From Novisyntrophococcus fermenticellae (lineage in GTDB: Bacteria; Bacillota; Clostridia; Lachnospirales; Lachnospiraceae): a DNA stretch of 64,000 bases. The stretch is from contig NZ_CP076458.1 of NCBI RefSeq assembly GCF_018866245.1, positions 1,364,001 through 1,428,000 on the forward strand. Direction: 5' to 3'. Under the pieces are notes generated by a model, which saw only the letters and a program-made list of their open reading frames with translations, was not told the origin of the DNA and searched no databases. Below, piece after piece: positions 18,336 to 27,146 of this stretch. The first letter of the stretch is position 1. Every line of letters starts with the position of its first letter. The translations under genes were made by a program, and so were the position numbers.

Positions 18336-18363
18336 CAGGCCTGTACACTTTTGTACAGGCCTG
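18336..18363. terminator. Hairpin between convergent htpG and DUF5721-like gene
   Basis: Perfect 12-bp stem (CAGGCCTGTACA at 18336-18347, complement at 18352-18363) with loop CTTT. No T run follows on either strand, so it may work as a bidirectional pause or block. Confidence 0.6.
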
Positions 18364-18365
18364 TA

Positions 18366-18869
18366 CTAGTTGTCTGTGAAATCAATGTCCTGACGGATAA
18401 GAAATTCCCGGAGTGCATGATCCAGGGCTTCCTCCAGGGATTTGTCCAGCGTGAAGATGCGAAGCGAAGTCCCCGTAGTAAGAACCAGGGTCTCACCATT
18501 GTACTGGCAGTTTAAAAAAAGTCCAAAGACATCATCGGGAGTTATACTCATCCCGCTCCGGGCAATCAGAAGTTCTGTCTCATCCCTGGGAAATAAAAGT
18601 ACAATTTTAAAGGAGAGAGGGGTGCGCTTTCCTTTGATGACGGAAAAGCAAAAGGACTTAATATCCTTCCAGAGGACCTGTTGCTGACCGGAAGAGCGCA
18701 GCTCTTCGGCAGTATCAGCCTCAAAGAAATCCTGATGCAGGAGTCCGTCAATGGAAAAGGTGACAAAAGTCGTAATAGATGCTTCTGATACATAAAACCG
18801 GTCAAAGGTATCCGAAATCAAAAGGCGGTTCATAAAATTTTTAAGACTGGTAATCGTAAGGGCGATCAT
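18366..18869 (-). CDS. DUF5721-like conserved protein
   Basis: 167 aa and soluble, with no signal or membrane segment. It begins MIALTITSLKNFMNRLL and has ASITTFVTFSIDG and LLHQDFF blocks that I associate with DUF5721, a clostridial family of unknown function; this match is from memory. Its ATG follows the corA stop codon by a single base (TGA-A-ATG), so it is probably translated by coupling with corA. A role linked to the transporter is possible but unproven. Confidence 0.7.
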   Translation of the reverse strand: MIALTITSLKNFMNRLLISDTFDRFYVSEASITTFVTFSIDGLLHQDFFEADTAEELRSSGQQQVLWKDIKSFCFSVIKGKRTPLSFKIVLLFPRDETELLIARSGMSITPDDVFGLFLNCQYNGETLVLTTGTSLRIFTLDKSLEEALDHALREFLIRQDIDFTDN

Positions 18870-18870
18870 T

Positions 18871-19791
18871 TCACAGCCATCCTTTCTTCTTAAAGTACCA
18901 TATCTCGCCTATTACAATCACAGCACAGGCTGCAATCAGAATAAAGTAGGCGGAAGGCTGCTGCAGTTCAGGCATATTATTAAAATTCATGCCGTACCAT
19001 CCGGTGATGATAGACAACGGGAAAAAGATTGTGGTAACTACAGTCAGAATTCTCATCGTATCATTCTGACGGAGATCGATATTTCCCTGATGCATCTCGC
19101 GGATCTGATGCGCATATTCCCGGAGCATCTGTGTATTATCATAAAGTCTGTCCACGCGCGCTAAAAGCCGCTGAAACTGGACGGAGTATTCCTCAGGAAA
19201 GAAGTTATTTATGTTCTCAGACAGAATTTCAAACATATCCATCATCTGCTGGTAATAAGAGTGGTATATCAACAACTCCCGCCGATCTGTCGTAATGTTT
19301 CTGTTCAGCTCTCTGGGCAGGATATCGGTAAGAGATTCCTCCATGATGGCCAGGCGCTTTTCATAATGCTGAAGCAGTACGGTATCTCCATCGATTAAAG
19401 ACTCCATGAATTCAAAGAAAAGCCTGTAACTGTCATTGATGGAGGTAAAGACTTCATTTAAAAACAAGGACATGGTCTCACTTAGATGTTTTTCATCATC
19501 AACGATGACAAGATGCTGTTTCTCAAAGTAGAAAATCAGGGATATCGTTGAAGACTGAGGTGTTTGCTTATCGGGAATTAACAGGGTTCCGATGATGGCA
19601 TCCGGCAGCATCTCTATCTTGCAGTAGCTGATACTCTCACACAGGTTCCGCATGAATTCCTTACGATAGCGGAGATCCTTGCAGAACTCCTTTGCCTGTT
19701 CAAAATTCAGAAATTCAAGGACTTCATCCTGAGAATCGGCCGTGGCCTCCTCTCTGATTTCCTGAAGATGTTTATTTATAATATAACGCAT
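18871..19791 (-). CDS. corA: CorA-family divalent cation transporter
   Basis: 306 aa. The start at 19791 (MRYIINKHLQ) is preferred over an open extension to 19890, because the extension has no ribosome site and atypical composition. A long soluble, helix-rich N-terminal part with a coiled-coil stalk (about 130-245) is followed by two C-terminal membrane helices. The first ends in the CorA signature YGMNFNN, and a basic tail (YFKKKGWL) follows the second. CorA forms a pentameric channel for Mg2+ (or Co2+/Ni2+). The acidic loop between the helices is short, as usual. It forms an operon with the following DUF5721-like gene. Confidence 0.9.
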   Translation of the reverse strand: MRYIINKHLQEIREEATADSQDEVLEFLNFEQAKEFCKDLRYRKEFMRNLCESISYCKIEMLPDAIIGTLLIPDKQTPQSSTISLIFYFEKQHLVIVDDEKHLSETMSLFLNEVFTSINDSYRLFFEFMESLIDGDTVLLQHYEKRLAIMEESLTDILPRELNRNITTDRRELLIYHSYYQQMMDMFEILSENINNFFPEEYSVQFQRLLARVDRLYDNTQMLREYAHQIREMHQGNIDLRQNDTMRILTVVTTIFFPLSIITGWYGMNFNNMPELQQPSAYFILIAACAVIVIGEIWYFKKKGWL

Positions 19792-19994
19792 AGCTATAGT
19801 CCTTTCCAAACAGTTTACCACGAAAGAAGGCAGATTCCAACAGAGTAAGTATACCTTTTGTAAAATGGTTATGCAAGGGAAATTGTTCATAAAAAATACT
19901 ATGCAAATGCCCCTATCTGTGATATAGTGTAGTTGACATGTGGTAATGAAAACTACATCGCTAAGTGATAAAACAGAACTATGGAGGCATTTAT

Positions 19995-20834
19995 ATGAGC
20001 TTTAAGATTATTATAGATAGCTGCGGAGAATTAACACCCGGGATGAAGAAGGATACCAGAATCGTATCCGCACCATTGACTTTGGAAGTGGGAGGTGAGA
20101 CGTTTATTGATGATGATAACTTCTGTCAGAAAGAATTCCTCGAAAAGGTGGCTGCGAGTCCGGAGTGCCCGAAATCTTCCTGCCCGTCACCAAAGTTTTA
20201 TTATGACAGTTTTAAAACCGGGGAGGAGCATCAATATGCGGTAACGCTTTCCTCAGAACTCAGCGGTTCGTATAATAGTGCCAGATTAGGCAGGAATATG
20301 GCCCTTGACGATCACCCGGAACACAAAATCTATGTATTTAATTCCAGATCCGCCTCTGTAGGTGAGACGCTGATTGCTGAAAAAATTGTGGAATGTGAAG
20401 AAAAGGGCATGTCATTTGAAAAGGTGATTCACACGGTGGAGGAGTATATTTCCCGTCAGAATACTTATTTTGTACTTGAGAATCTTGAGACCCTTCGGAA
20501 GAATGGACGTCTCAGTAACTTTAAAGCATTCTTTGCAACTGCACTTAAGATCAAACCGATCTGTGCTGCTACGCCGGAAGGAGAGATATGTCAGTTAGGC
20601 CAGGCACGGGGAATTAACAAAGCCCTGGTTAAGATGGTTGATTATATTGTGGAAAAGGCTGTTGACAGTGAGCATCGTACGCTTGCAATCACTCACTGTA
20701 ACTGTCCGGAGAGGGCCCAGATGGTTCTGGATGCGATTCTGGGAAGAATAAAGGTCAGGGATTTCTTTATTCTGGATACTGCAGGCGTCAGTTCCATGTA
20801 TGCCGGTGACGGTGGAATCATTGTAGTATTGTAA
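19995..20834 (+). CDS. DegV family fatty-acid-binding protein
   Basis: 279 aa. ATG 19995 has GGAGG 8 nt upstream. DegV fold features are visible: IIIDSCGELTP at the N-terminus, the SSCPSP segment, ISSxLSGSYNSA-like (SSELSGSYNSARL), the YFVLENLETLRKNGRL block and the C-terminal GVSSMYAGDGGI. DegV/FakB proteins bind a fatty acid and present it to the kinase FakA for phosphorylation. Clostridia carry several copies with different acyl preference. No fakA lies nearby. The gene has its own transcription unit, with the small membrane protein gene downstream. Confidence 0.9.
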   Translation: MSFKIIIDSCGELTPGMKKDTRIVSAPLTLEVGGETFIDDDNFCQKEFLEKVAASPECPKSSCPSPKFYYDSFKTGEEHQYAVTLSSELSGSYNSARLGRNMALDDHPEHKIYVFNSRSASVGETLIAEKIVECEEKGMSFEKVIHTVEEYISRQNTYFVLENLETLRKNGRLSNFKAFFATALKIKPICAATPEGEICQLGQARGINKALVKMVDYIVEKAVDSEHRTLAITHCNCPERAQMVLDAILGRIKVRDFFILDTAGVSSMYAGDGGIIVVL

Positions 20835-20931
20835 AAGCTTTTAAGATGTAGTATACTGGATTAAAATGTAGGGGCCGAAGATATTTTGACCTCCGATACC
20901 TGCATGAAAGGACGTTAAAGGAGATAAGGAC

Positions 20932-21180
20932 ATGAGCCAGGAGAAAGTTGAAAAGTATAAGCGGGAGAAAGCCAACCGTGAAAAGATCATGCGCCGCGAA
21001 AGATGGATCCGCCGTCTGGAATATGGCGGTTCGGCAGTTGTGCTGCTGGCATTGGTTGTGTGGTTCAGCTTTGCTGTATATAAGAATGTGGAATCGGGCA
21101 GTGCTGTCAGTACGACCACTACCGAGATGGATGTAACAGCGGTTCAGGACTATCTGAACAACTTAAGTATGGAGAACTAA
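20932..21180 (+). CDS. Small single-span membrane protein
   Basis: 82 aa. A very basic N-terminal 30 residues (KVEKYKREKANREKIMRRER) is followed by one membrane helix (about 33-50, SAVVLLALVVWFSFAVY). The outside tail is Ser/Thr-rich and ends in an acidic helix. The charge pattern predicts the N-terminus inside. The ribosome site AAAGGAG is good. No family is recognised. Confidence 0.65.
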   Translation: MSQEKVEKYKREKANREKIMRRERWIRRLEYGGSAVVLLALVVWFSFAVYKNVESGSAVSTTTTEMDVTAVQDYLNNLSMEN

Positions 21181-21229
21181 ACTAGTATAGGCGACATTAA
21201 ATACCACAATAGTAAGTACAACGTTTTGC

Positions 21230-21261
21230 CCAAATACCCACGCATGTGCGTGGGTATTTGG
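21230..21261. repeat. Perfect 15-bp palindromic hairpin
   Basis: CCAAATACCCACGCA (21230-21244) and its complement (21247-21261) are separated by 2 nt. No T run follows on either strand. It lies between the convergent membrane-protein and cold-shock genes and probably ends or protects the upstream transcript. Confidence 0.55.
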
Positions 21262-21297
21262 TGTAGTGAGAATTCGGATTCCGTACGCACGTGAAAA

Positions 21298-21321
21298 GGG
21301 CAGATGCTTTAGCATCTGCCC
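21298..21321 (-). terminator. Terminator of the cold-shock gene
   Basis: GGGCAGATGC and its complement form a perfect 10-bp stem with a 4-nt loop. On the minus strand it is followed by TTTT. It lies 20 bp beyond the cold-shock gene stop. Confidence 0.85.
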
Positions 21322-21340
21322 CTGACGCGTTCAATCAGTT

Positions 21341-21538
21341 TTAGCACTTTTCTACGTTAGCCGCTTGCATACCACGGTTTCCTTCAACTAAATCATAAGT
21401 TACAGCCTGACCCTCTTCGAGAGATTTGAAACCGTCACCCTGAATAGCTGAGAAGTGTACGAATACATCAGCTCCGTCTTCTCCGGTAATGAAACCATAG
21501 CCTTTTTCTGCATTGAACCATTTTACTGTTCCGTTCAT
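21341..21538 (-). CDS. Cold-shock protein (CspA family)
   Basis: 65 aa, the standard length of the single OB-fold family. RNP1 is KGYGFI (residues 12-17) and RNP2 is VFVHFSAI (about 26-33). It begins [13 protein letters not shown] and binds single-stranded RNA/DNA as an RNA chaperone. The gene has its own strong promoter (21694-21722), a leader of about 150 nt that can fold into a long hairpin, and a terminator. This is the usual layout of temperature-regulated csp genes. Confidence 0.95.
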   Translation of the reverse strand: MNGTVKWFNAEKGYGFITGEDGADVFVHFSAIQGDGFKSLEEGQAVTYDLVEGNRGMQAANVEKC

Positions 21539-21600
21539 GTTGTTACCTCCATAACATTAAAAAATAAATAGTGAAGCAAGCGACTTTTTGAATAAAAAAT

Positions 21601-21658
21601 TCACTAGCTATTACAGACTATATTCGTGAATAACAATATAATCTCTAATAACTAGTGA
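21601..21658 (-). promoter_or_regulatory. Structured 5' leader of the cold-shock mRNA
   Basis: Inverted repeat 21601-21613 / 21646-21658 (12 of 13 bases pair; TCACTAG core) with an inner TATATT/AATATA stem (21619-21624 / 21635-21640). It lies wholly inside the predicted leader of the csp transcript and could act as a temperature-responsive structure. Confidence 0.55.
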
Positions 21659-21693
21659 CTCATATACATCCACAATTCCGTTTGCTAGGATTC

Positions 21694-21722
21694 ATTATAG
21701 TCTGAATGGTAAGAAAAGTCAA
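21694..21722 (-). promoter_or_regulatory. Strong sigma-A promoter of the cold-shock gene
   Basis: On the minus strand TTGACT (complement of 21717-21722), 17-bp spacer, TATAAT (complement of 21694-21699). The predicted start near 21687 gives a leader of about 150 nt. Confidence 0.85.
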
Positions 21723-21752
21723 GGGAAAACAATGCAATTTTCAGTAAAAAAA

Positions 21753-21795
21753 TATAACAGTTCAGCGGCATCAAACTAAGGGCTGAACTGTTATA
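21753..21795 (-). terminator. Orphan terminator-like hairpin between divergent promoters
   Basis: A perfect 14-bp stem (TATAACAGTTCAGC at 21753-21766, complement at 21782-21795) has a T run on the minus strand. It lies between the csp and pyrC promoters, so neither known transcript should pass through it. Confidence 0.65.
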
Positions 21796-21836
21796 AAAAA
21801 ATCCGAAACAGGACGTCATGGGGAGGGATTCAGTGC

Positions 21837-21865
21837 TTGAAATATGGTGCTGTTTCTTGTATACT
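21837..21865 (+). promoter_or_regulatory. Promoter of the pyrimidine operon
   Basis: TTGAAA (21837-21842), 17-bp spacer, TATACT (21860-21865), giving a leader of about 75 nt before pyrC. No PyrR-type attenuator is evident in it. Confidence 0.65.
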
Positions 21866-21946
21866 CATATTGGACTATTATAGGAAGTACTAATCCGATT
21901 TAATAGATAAAATGCAGGGAAACATAGAGAAAGGAGCAGTATCAAT

Positions 21947-23224
21947 ATGAGCTTATTGATAAAAAACGGAAGGATAATTGATCCCGATACGCGGCTTGAT
22001 GAAATATGTAACTTGTATATTGATGGGGATAAGATTGTAAAGGTAGAAAAAAACCTGGAGATGGATGCCGAAAGGGTAATCGATGCATCTGGATGCTATG
22101 TTATGCCCGGACTGATCGATCTGCATGTTCACCTGAGGGATCCGGGTCTTACTTATAAAGAAGATATTGAAACAGGGTCTCTCGCGGCTGCGAAGGGCGG
22201 ATTTACAACCATAGTGGCTATGCCGAATACAAAACCGCCTATTGATTCTCCTGACAGAGTCAGCTATGTGCATGTAAAGGCCGGCCAATGCTCACCGATT
22301 CATATATTGCAGACAGGATGCGTTACGAGAGGCATGAAAGGGGAGGAGCCTGCGGATATCAGAGGTATGGTGCAGGCGGGGATTCCTGCTGTTACTGAGG
22401 ATGGAAGGTCGGTGATGAATGCAAGGGTCTATAAAGAGGCCATGGAGCTGGCAAAAGAGTGTAATATACCGGTGTTCGCCCATTGTGAAGACATCAATCT
22501 GGTACACGGCGGATGTATGAATGAGGACGAGCATTCAAAAGCCTGGGGACTTCCGGGAATTACGAATGCAGTCGAGGACGTGATTGTGGCAAGAGATATT
22601 CTGCTGGCGGATGAAGTAGGTGTACCGCTTCATCTGTGTCACTGTTCTACCAAAAACTGCTACACCATAGTTAAGAAAGCCAAAGAGGAGGGGGTTCAGG
22701 TAACTGCAGAGGTATGCCCCCATCATTTTACTCTGACAAGTGAAGATATGGTGGAAGGGGACACCAATTATAAGATGAATCCGCCGTTGCGGACAAAGGA
22801 GGATCTGGAATACCTTCTTAAAGGGCTGAAGGAGGATGTGTTTGATATTATCAGTACAGACCATGCCCCTCATAGCAGGGAAGAAAAGCAAAACGGGATG
22901 AAAAAGGCCCCATTTGGCATTGTAGGGCTGGAAACCAGTGTGGCACTGACCATAACAGAATTGGTTAAAACAGGGATCATTACCCCCATGCAGATGGCCG
23001 AGAAGATGAGTGGAAATCCCGCAAAAGTCATTCATCAGGAGCGAAAGGGATCTCTGGCGGTGGGAAAGGATGCAGATATCACTATCATTGATCCGGATGC
23101 CGCGTATACAATAGAGCCTAACACTTTTGTTTCAAAAGGGAAGAATACGCCCTTTGGAGGGAAAAGGGTATACGGAAGGGTTACTTATACGATTTGCGGA
23201 GGCAAAGTAGTGTATCAGGCGTAG
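21947..23224 (+). CDS. pyrC: Dihydroorotase
   Basis: 425 aa, type I dihydroorotase. Zinc ligands and substrate residues: DLHVHLRDPG (His60, His62), the AMPNTKP block, FAHCED, LHLCHCST and STDHAPHS. It cyclises N-carbamoyl-aspartate to dihydroorotate in de novo UMP synthesis. It is first in a run pyrC-pyrF-pyrK-pyrD-M20 peptidase-pyrE. pyrB, pyrI and carAB are not in the window. AAGGAG precedes the ATG. Confidence 0.96.
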   Translation: MSLLIKNGRIIDPDTRLDEICNLYIDGDKIVKVEKNLEMDAERVIDASGCYVMPGLIDLHVHLRDPGLTYKEDIETGSLAAAKGGFTTIVAMPNTKPPIDSPDRVSYVHVKAGQCSPIHILQTGCVTRGMKGEEPADIRGMVQAGIPAVTEDGRSVMNARVYKEAMELAKECNIPVFAHCEDINLVHGGCMNEDEHSKAWGLPGITNAVEDVIVARDILLADEVGVPLHLCHCSTKNCYTIVKKAKEEGVQVTAEVCPHHFTLTSEDMVEGDTNYKMNPPLRTKEDLEYLLKGLKEDVFDIISTDHAPHSREEKQNGMKKAPFGIVGLETSVALTITELVKTGIITPMQMAEKMSGNPAKVIHQERKGSLAVGKDADITIIDPDAAYTIEPNTFVSKGKNTPFGGKRVYGRVTYTICGGKVVYQA

Positions 23225-23272
23225 CGGTGTATCAGTAAAGAACCGTATTAGTAAAGAACAGAGGAGAAACTT

Positions 23273-24205
23273 ATGATAAATAAATTAATAGCGAATATCA
23301 AAAGGACAAAAGCCCCGATTGTTGTGGGGCTGGATCCGATGCTGGATTACGTGCCGGAGCATGTGCGGAAAAAGGCATATGAAGAATACGGGGAAACACT
23401 GGAGGGTGCCGCAGAGGCGATCTGGCAGTTTAATAAGACAATTGTGGATGCTGCTTATGATCTGATTCCTGCTGTAAAGCCTCAGATTGCCATGTATGAG
23501 CAATTTGGAACTGCAGGCATGAAGGCTTACGAAAAGACAGTGTCTTACTGTCAGGAAAAAGGACTTGTGGTAATCGGAGATATCAAAAGAGGAGATATTG
23601 GTTCCACGTCAGAGGCATACGCCGCAGGACATCTGGGAAAGGTTCAGGTAGGCAGCAGCACGTATGCAGGTTTTCATGAGGACTTCGCTACTTTAAATCC
23701 TTATATGGGAGCTGACAGCGTCAGACCTTTTATGAAGGTCTGCCGGGAAGAGAAGAAAGGTCTGTTTATTCTTGTCAAGACTTCCAATCCTTCCAGTGGT
23801 GATTTTCAGGACCAAAAGCTTAAAGATGACCGATGCCTGTATGAATTGGTGGGCGAGAAAGTAGCCGCGTGGGGTGAAGAACTTATGGGTGGGGATTATA
23901 GCTATATAGGGGCAGTAGTTGGCGCAACTTATCCGGAACAGGGAAGAATGCTTCGGAAAGTGATGCCTAAGGCCTTCATTCTGGTACCCGGATACGGAGC
24001 ACAGGGAGGAAGGGGAAAAGACCTTGTACATTTCTTCAATGAAGACGGTCTGGGTGCCATCGTAAACTCTTCCAGAGGTATCATAGCAGCTTACAGACAG
24101 GAAGCATATGAGAGCTATGGTCCGGAGAATTTCGGAGAGGCTTCCAGACAGGCAGTTCTGGATATGGTTTCTGATATTAACGGGGCACTGGAGGCTGTAA
24201 GATGA
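23273..24205 (+). CDS. pyrF: Orotidine 5'-phosphate decarboxylase
   Basis: 310 aa, the longer type 2 form found in many Clostridia and Actinobacteria. The active-site signature is VIGDIKRGDIGSTS (about residues 98-111) with the Lys-Asp network. Phosphate-binding blocks VPGYGAQGG and VNSSRGI lie toward the C-terminus. It decarboxylates OMP to UMP, the last step of de novo synthesis. The stop overlaps the pyrK start by 4 bp (ATGA). Confidence 0.95.
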   Translation: MINKLIANIKRTKAPIVVGLDPMLDYVPEHVRKKAYEEYGETLEGAAEAIWQFNKTIVDAAYDLIPAVKPQIAMYEQFGTAGMKAYEKTVSYCQEKGLVVIGDIKRGDIGSTSEAYAAGHLGKVQVGSSTYAGFHEDFATLNPYMGADSVRPFMKVCREEKKGLFILVKTSNPSSGDFQDQKLKDDRCLYELVGEKVAAWGEELMGGDYSYIGAVVGATYPEQGRMLRKVMPKAFILVPGYGAQGGRGKDLVHFFNEDGLGAIVNSSRGIIAAYRQEAYESYGPENFGEASRQAVLDMVSDINGALEAVR

Positions 24206-24975
24206 AAAGAAAAGAATGGTGTACGGTCATCTCTCAGGACGAGCTGACATCCGGTATTTACAGCATGTGGCTGGAAGCGAAGGACATGGCGTCAGAGGCA
24301 CAGGCAGGTCAGTTCCTGTCTGTCTACTGTAATGACGGAGCAAGGCTTTTACCCCGTCCCATCAGTCTGTGCGAAATTGATAAGGAGAAAGGACTGCTGA
24401 GAATCGTTTACCGGGTAGCTGGAAAGGGCACCTATGAACTTTCTGAACTACAGGCGGGTGACCGGGTATCTGTTCTGGGACCGCTCGGCAACGGTTTTCC
24501 TCTGACAAAAGCAGAGGGCAGAACCGTATTTCTCATAGGCGGTGGGATTGGGATTCCTCCTATGGTGGAGACGGCAAAGCAATTGAATGCTGAAAAAAAG
24601 ATTATTGCCGGGTACAGGGACAGGAATCTTTTTCTTACAGAAGAGCTTGAAAATGCCGGGGAAATATATATTTCCACAGAGGACGGAAGCAAAGGTACGA
24701 AGGGAACGGTATTGGATGCCGTCCGCCTGGAGGGACTGAAGGGGGATATCATCTTTGCCTGCGGTCCGACACCGATGCTGCGGGCGATAAAGGCCTATGC
24801 TGCGGAGCATGAGATGGAGTGCTATCTATCACTGGAGGAACGGATGGCCTGCGGCATAGGAGCCTGCCTGGCCTGTGTCTGCCAGTCCCGGGATGTGGAT
24901 TCGCACGCACATATCCACAATAAAAGAATATGCAAGGATGGTCCGGTATTCGAGGCTTCGGAGGTGGAATTTTGA
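24202..24975 (+). CDS. pyrK: Dihydroorotate dehydrogenase electron-transfer subunit
   Basis: 257 aa. A ferredoxin-reductase-like FAD domain (RPISLCEI, residues about 53-60) is followed by the NAD-binding GGGIGIPPM block. A C-terminal 2Fe-2S cluster uses cysteines in ACGIGACLACVC plus a later Cys in KRICKDG. It passes electrons from PyrD to NAD+. It overlaps pyrF by 4 bp and pyrD by 1 bp (TGATG), so the heterotetramer partners are translationally coupled. Confidence 0.95.
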   Translation: MKRKEWCTVISQDELTSGIYSMWLEAKDMASEAQAGQFLSVYCNDGARLLPRPISLCEIDKEKGLLRIVYRVAGKGTYELSELQAGDRVSVLGPLGNGFPLTKAEGRTVFLIGGGIGIPPMVETAKQLNAEKKIIAGYRDRNLFLTEELENAGEIYISTEDGSKGTKGTVLDAVRLEGLKGDIIFACGPTPMLRAIKAYAAEHEMECYLSLEERMACGIGACLACVCQSRDVDSHAHIHNKRICKDGPVFEASEVEF

Positions 24976-25877
24976 TGAATACAAAAGTGAATATAGCCGG
25001 TGTTGAATTTAAAAATCCGGTTACAACAGCCTCAGGAACCTTTGCCTCCGGCGAAGAATACAGCGAGTTTGTGGATTTAAACCGCCTGGGTGCGGTGACG
25101 ACTAAGGGCGTGGCAAACGTTCCATGGACAGGGAATCCCACTCCCCGGATTGCGGAGGTCCACGGCGGAATGCTCAATGCTATCGGGCTGCAGAACCCCG
25201 GTATGGAGGTTTTCTGTAAAAGGGATATTCCGTTCTTAAGAAGATATGATACAAAAATCATCGTCAACGTCTGCGGAAAAACAACAGAAGACTACTGTAA
25301 AGTGGTGGAACGGCTATCCGGTGAGGATGTAGACCTGTTGGAAATCAATATTTCCTGCCCGAATGTAAAAGAAGGGGGAATTGCATTTGGTCAGCAGCCG
25401 AAAGCAGTGGAGGCCATAACCAGAGAGGTAAAGAAATATGCAAAGCAGCCGGTGATTATGAAACTTTCACCAAATGTTACGGATATTGGAGCCATGGCTA
25501 AAGCAGCAGAGGCAGGCGGAGCGGATGCCCTGTCCCTGATTAATACATTGACAGGCATGAAAATTGATGTGGACCGAAGAACTTTTGCAGTTGCCAACAG
25601 GACAGGAGGGCTGTCAGGTCCGGCGGTAAAGCCTGTGGCACTTCGCATGGTCTATCAGGTGGCTCAGGCAGTGGGGCTTCCGATTATCGGCATGGGCGGA
25701 ATTGCAACAACGGAGGATGCACTGGAGTTTCTGCTGGCCGGTGCCACGGCTGTAGCTGTTGGAACGGCGAACTTTTATAATCCCTATGCTACGGTGGAAA
25801 TTGTGGAGGGCATTGAGGCATATATGAAAAAAAATAAAATAGATGATATTCAGGAATTAATCGGTGCCGTCAGGTAA
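24975..25877 (+). CDS. pyrD: Dihydroorotate dehydrogenase B, catalytic subunit
   Basis: 300 aa, class 1B (NAD-linked through PyrK). An FMN barrel with TASGTFASGEEY, GLQNPG, the catalytic Cys in NISCPNVKEGG, the LSPNVTD strand, and the phosphate-binding GMGGIATTEDALEF near the C-terminus. It oxidises dihydroorotate to orotate. ATG 24975 overlaps the pyrK stop codon. Confidence 0.96.
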   Translation: MNTKVNIAGVEFKNPVTTASGTFASGEEYSEFVDLNRLGAVTTKGVANVPWTGNPTPRIAEVHGGMLNAIGLQNPGMEVFCKRDIPFLRRYDTKIIVNVCGKTTEDYCKVVERLSGEDVDLLEINISCPNVKEGGIAFGQQPKAVEAITREVKKYAKQPVIMKLSPNVTDIGAMAKAAEAGGADALSLINTLTGMKIDVDRRTFAVANRTGGLSGPAVKPVALRMVYQVAQAVGLPIIGMGGIATTEDALEFLLAGATAVAVGTANFYNPYATVEIVEGIEAYMKKNKIDDIQELIGAVR

Positions 25878-25912
25878 GCGTTTGATTCTGCACGAAAGGA
25901 AAGGGGGTTCAG

Positions 25913-27103
25913 ATGAATGATCATCAATCGGGTGCCGTCCGGCTGACCAGAAAATTGGTTTGTATTGACAGTTCAGATCCCGGCGCATATGAAGAGGAGA
26001 TAGAAAATTATATTTTTAAGTATCTTTCGAAACTGGGAGTCTCTGTAACTAAAAAAGAGGTTCTTCCGGGAAGATTTAACATCTTCGCAAAGATTGAAGG
26101 CAAGATTGATGACCCTGCACTTGTGTATATCTGTCATATGGACACAGTCACTCTGGGGGATGACTGGACGTTTGAGCCTTTAGGCGCGGAGCTAAAAGAA
26201 AATAGAATCTACGGCAGAGGAGCCTGTGATATGAAATCAGGACTGGCCTGCGCATTGACTGCATTTGGCAGAATTGCAAAAGAGGTAAAGGAAGGCAGAA
26301 TTCCGGAACATTCTTTTATCTTTATCGGGACGGTGGATGAGGAAAATTTCATGCGTGGAGTTGAAGCAGCGATAAAAGAAGGATGGGTCACTTCCAAAAG
26401 CTGGATTCTGGACACCGAGCCTACCGATGGCAAGATCAGAGTTGCACACAAAGGACGCACCTGGTTTGAAATTATGGTAAAGGGAATCACGGCTCATGCC
26501 AGTACACCGTGGAAAGGGGCAGATGCAATTGCGGCAATGGCGGAAATTATCTCAAGCATCCGGAATAAGATTGCAGACTGTCCTGTACACCCGGAGCTTG
26601 GGAGTTCTACAGTGACCTTCGGCCAGATTGAAGGAGGATATCAGCCTTATGTTGTTCCTGACTCCTGCAAGGTCTGGATTGATATGCGCCTGGTCCCGCC
26701 TACAGATACAAAAGCTGCGATTGCTATTGTGAAGGCTTCAATCACAGAGGCAAAAAGTAAGATACAGGGAATAACCGCTTCCTGGAATATTACAGGTGAC
26801 AGACCTTATGTGGAAAAGGATGAAAACTCATTTCTCCTAAAAAAACTCAAAGAAACCTGTGAGAAAACACAAAAGGAACCAACAGAAGTATCTATTTTTA
26901 CCGGATATACGGATACGGCAGTAATTGCGGGAGTCTTAAACAATCATAATTGTATGTCTTATGGGCCCGGAAAACTGGAGATGGCACATAAGCCGGATGA
27001 ATTTGTGCCTGTTGAAGATATACTCCGCTGTGAAGAAGTACTCTGGAAGCTGGCAGAAAATATTATATTTGAAAAACAGGCGGTATCTGTGTTAAAATCA
27101 TAG
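25913..27103 (+). CDS. M20 family metallopeptidase (ArgE/DapE-like) within the pyr operon
   Basis: 396 aa. M20 two-zinc residues: CHMDTV, GRGACDMKSG, the catalytic Glu pair in TVDEEN, DTEPTDG, and MAHKPDE near the C-terminus. The dimerisation lid holds ITAHASTPWKG. It resembles YgeY (encoded at 56107-57417), which carries the same TEPTDG motif. The substrate should be an N-acyl or N-carbamoyl amino acid or a peptide. It sits 35 bp after pyrD and 43 bp before pyrE, so it is co-transcribed with pyrimidine genes. A ureido acid is a plausible substrate, but the sequence does not prove it. Confidence 0.88.
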   Translation: MNDHQSGAVRLTRKLVCIDSSDPGAYEEEIENYIFKYLSKLGVSVTKKEVLPGRFNIFAKIEGKIDDPALVYICHMDTVTLGDDWTFEPLGAELKENRIYGRGACDMKSGLACALTAFGRIAKEVKEGRIPEHSFIFIGTVDEENFMRGVEAAIKEGWVTSKSWILDTEPTDGKIRVAHKGRTWFEIMVKGITAHASTPWKGADAIAAMAEIISSIRNKIADCPVHPELGSSTVTFGQIEGGYQPYVVPDSCKVWIDMRLVPPTDTKAAIAIVKASITEAKSKIQGITASWNITGDRPYVEKDENSFLLKKLKETCEKTQKEPTEVSIFTGYTDTAVIAGVLNNHNCMSYGPGKLEMAHKPDEFVPVEDILRCEEVLWKLAENIIFEKQAVSVLKS

Positions 27104-27146
27104 GGTCAAAACTTTTTGATCCCTAATACCTACGGAGGATTTGAAG

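Noticed and set aside
19792-19890. N-terminal extension of CorA
   Set aside because: No ribosome site and unlike the family start; MRYIIN at 19791 fits better.
21866-21946. PyrR attenuator before pyrC
   Set aside because: The leader lacks the PyrR-binding loop and a terminator/antiterminator pair.
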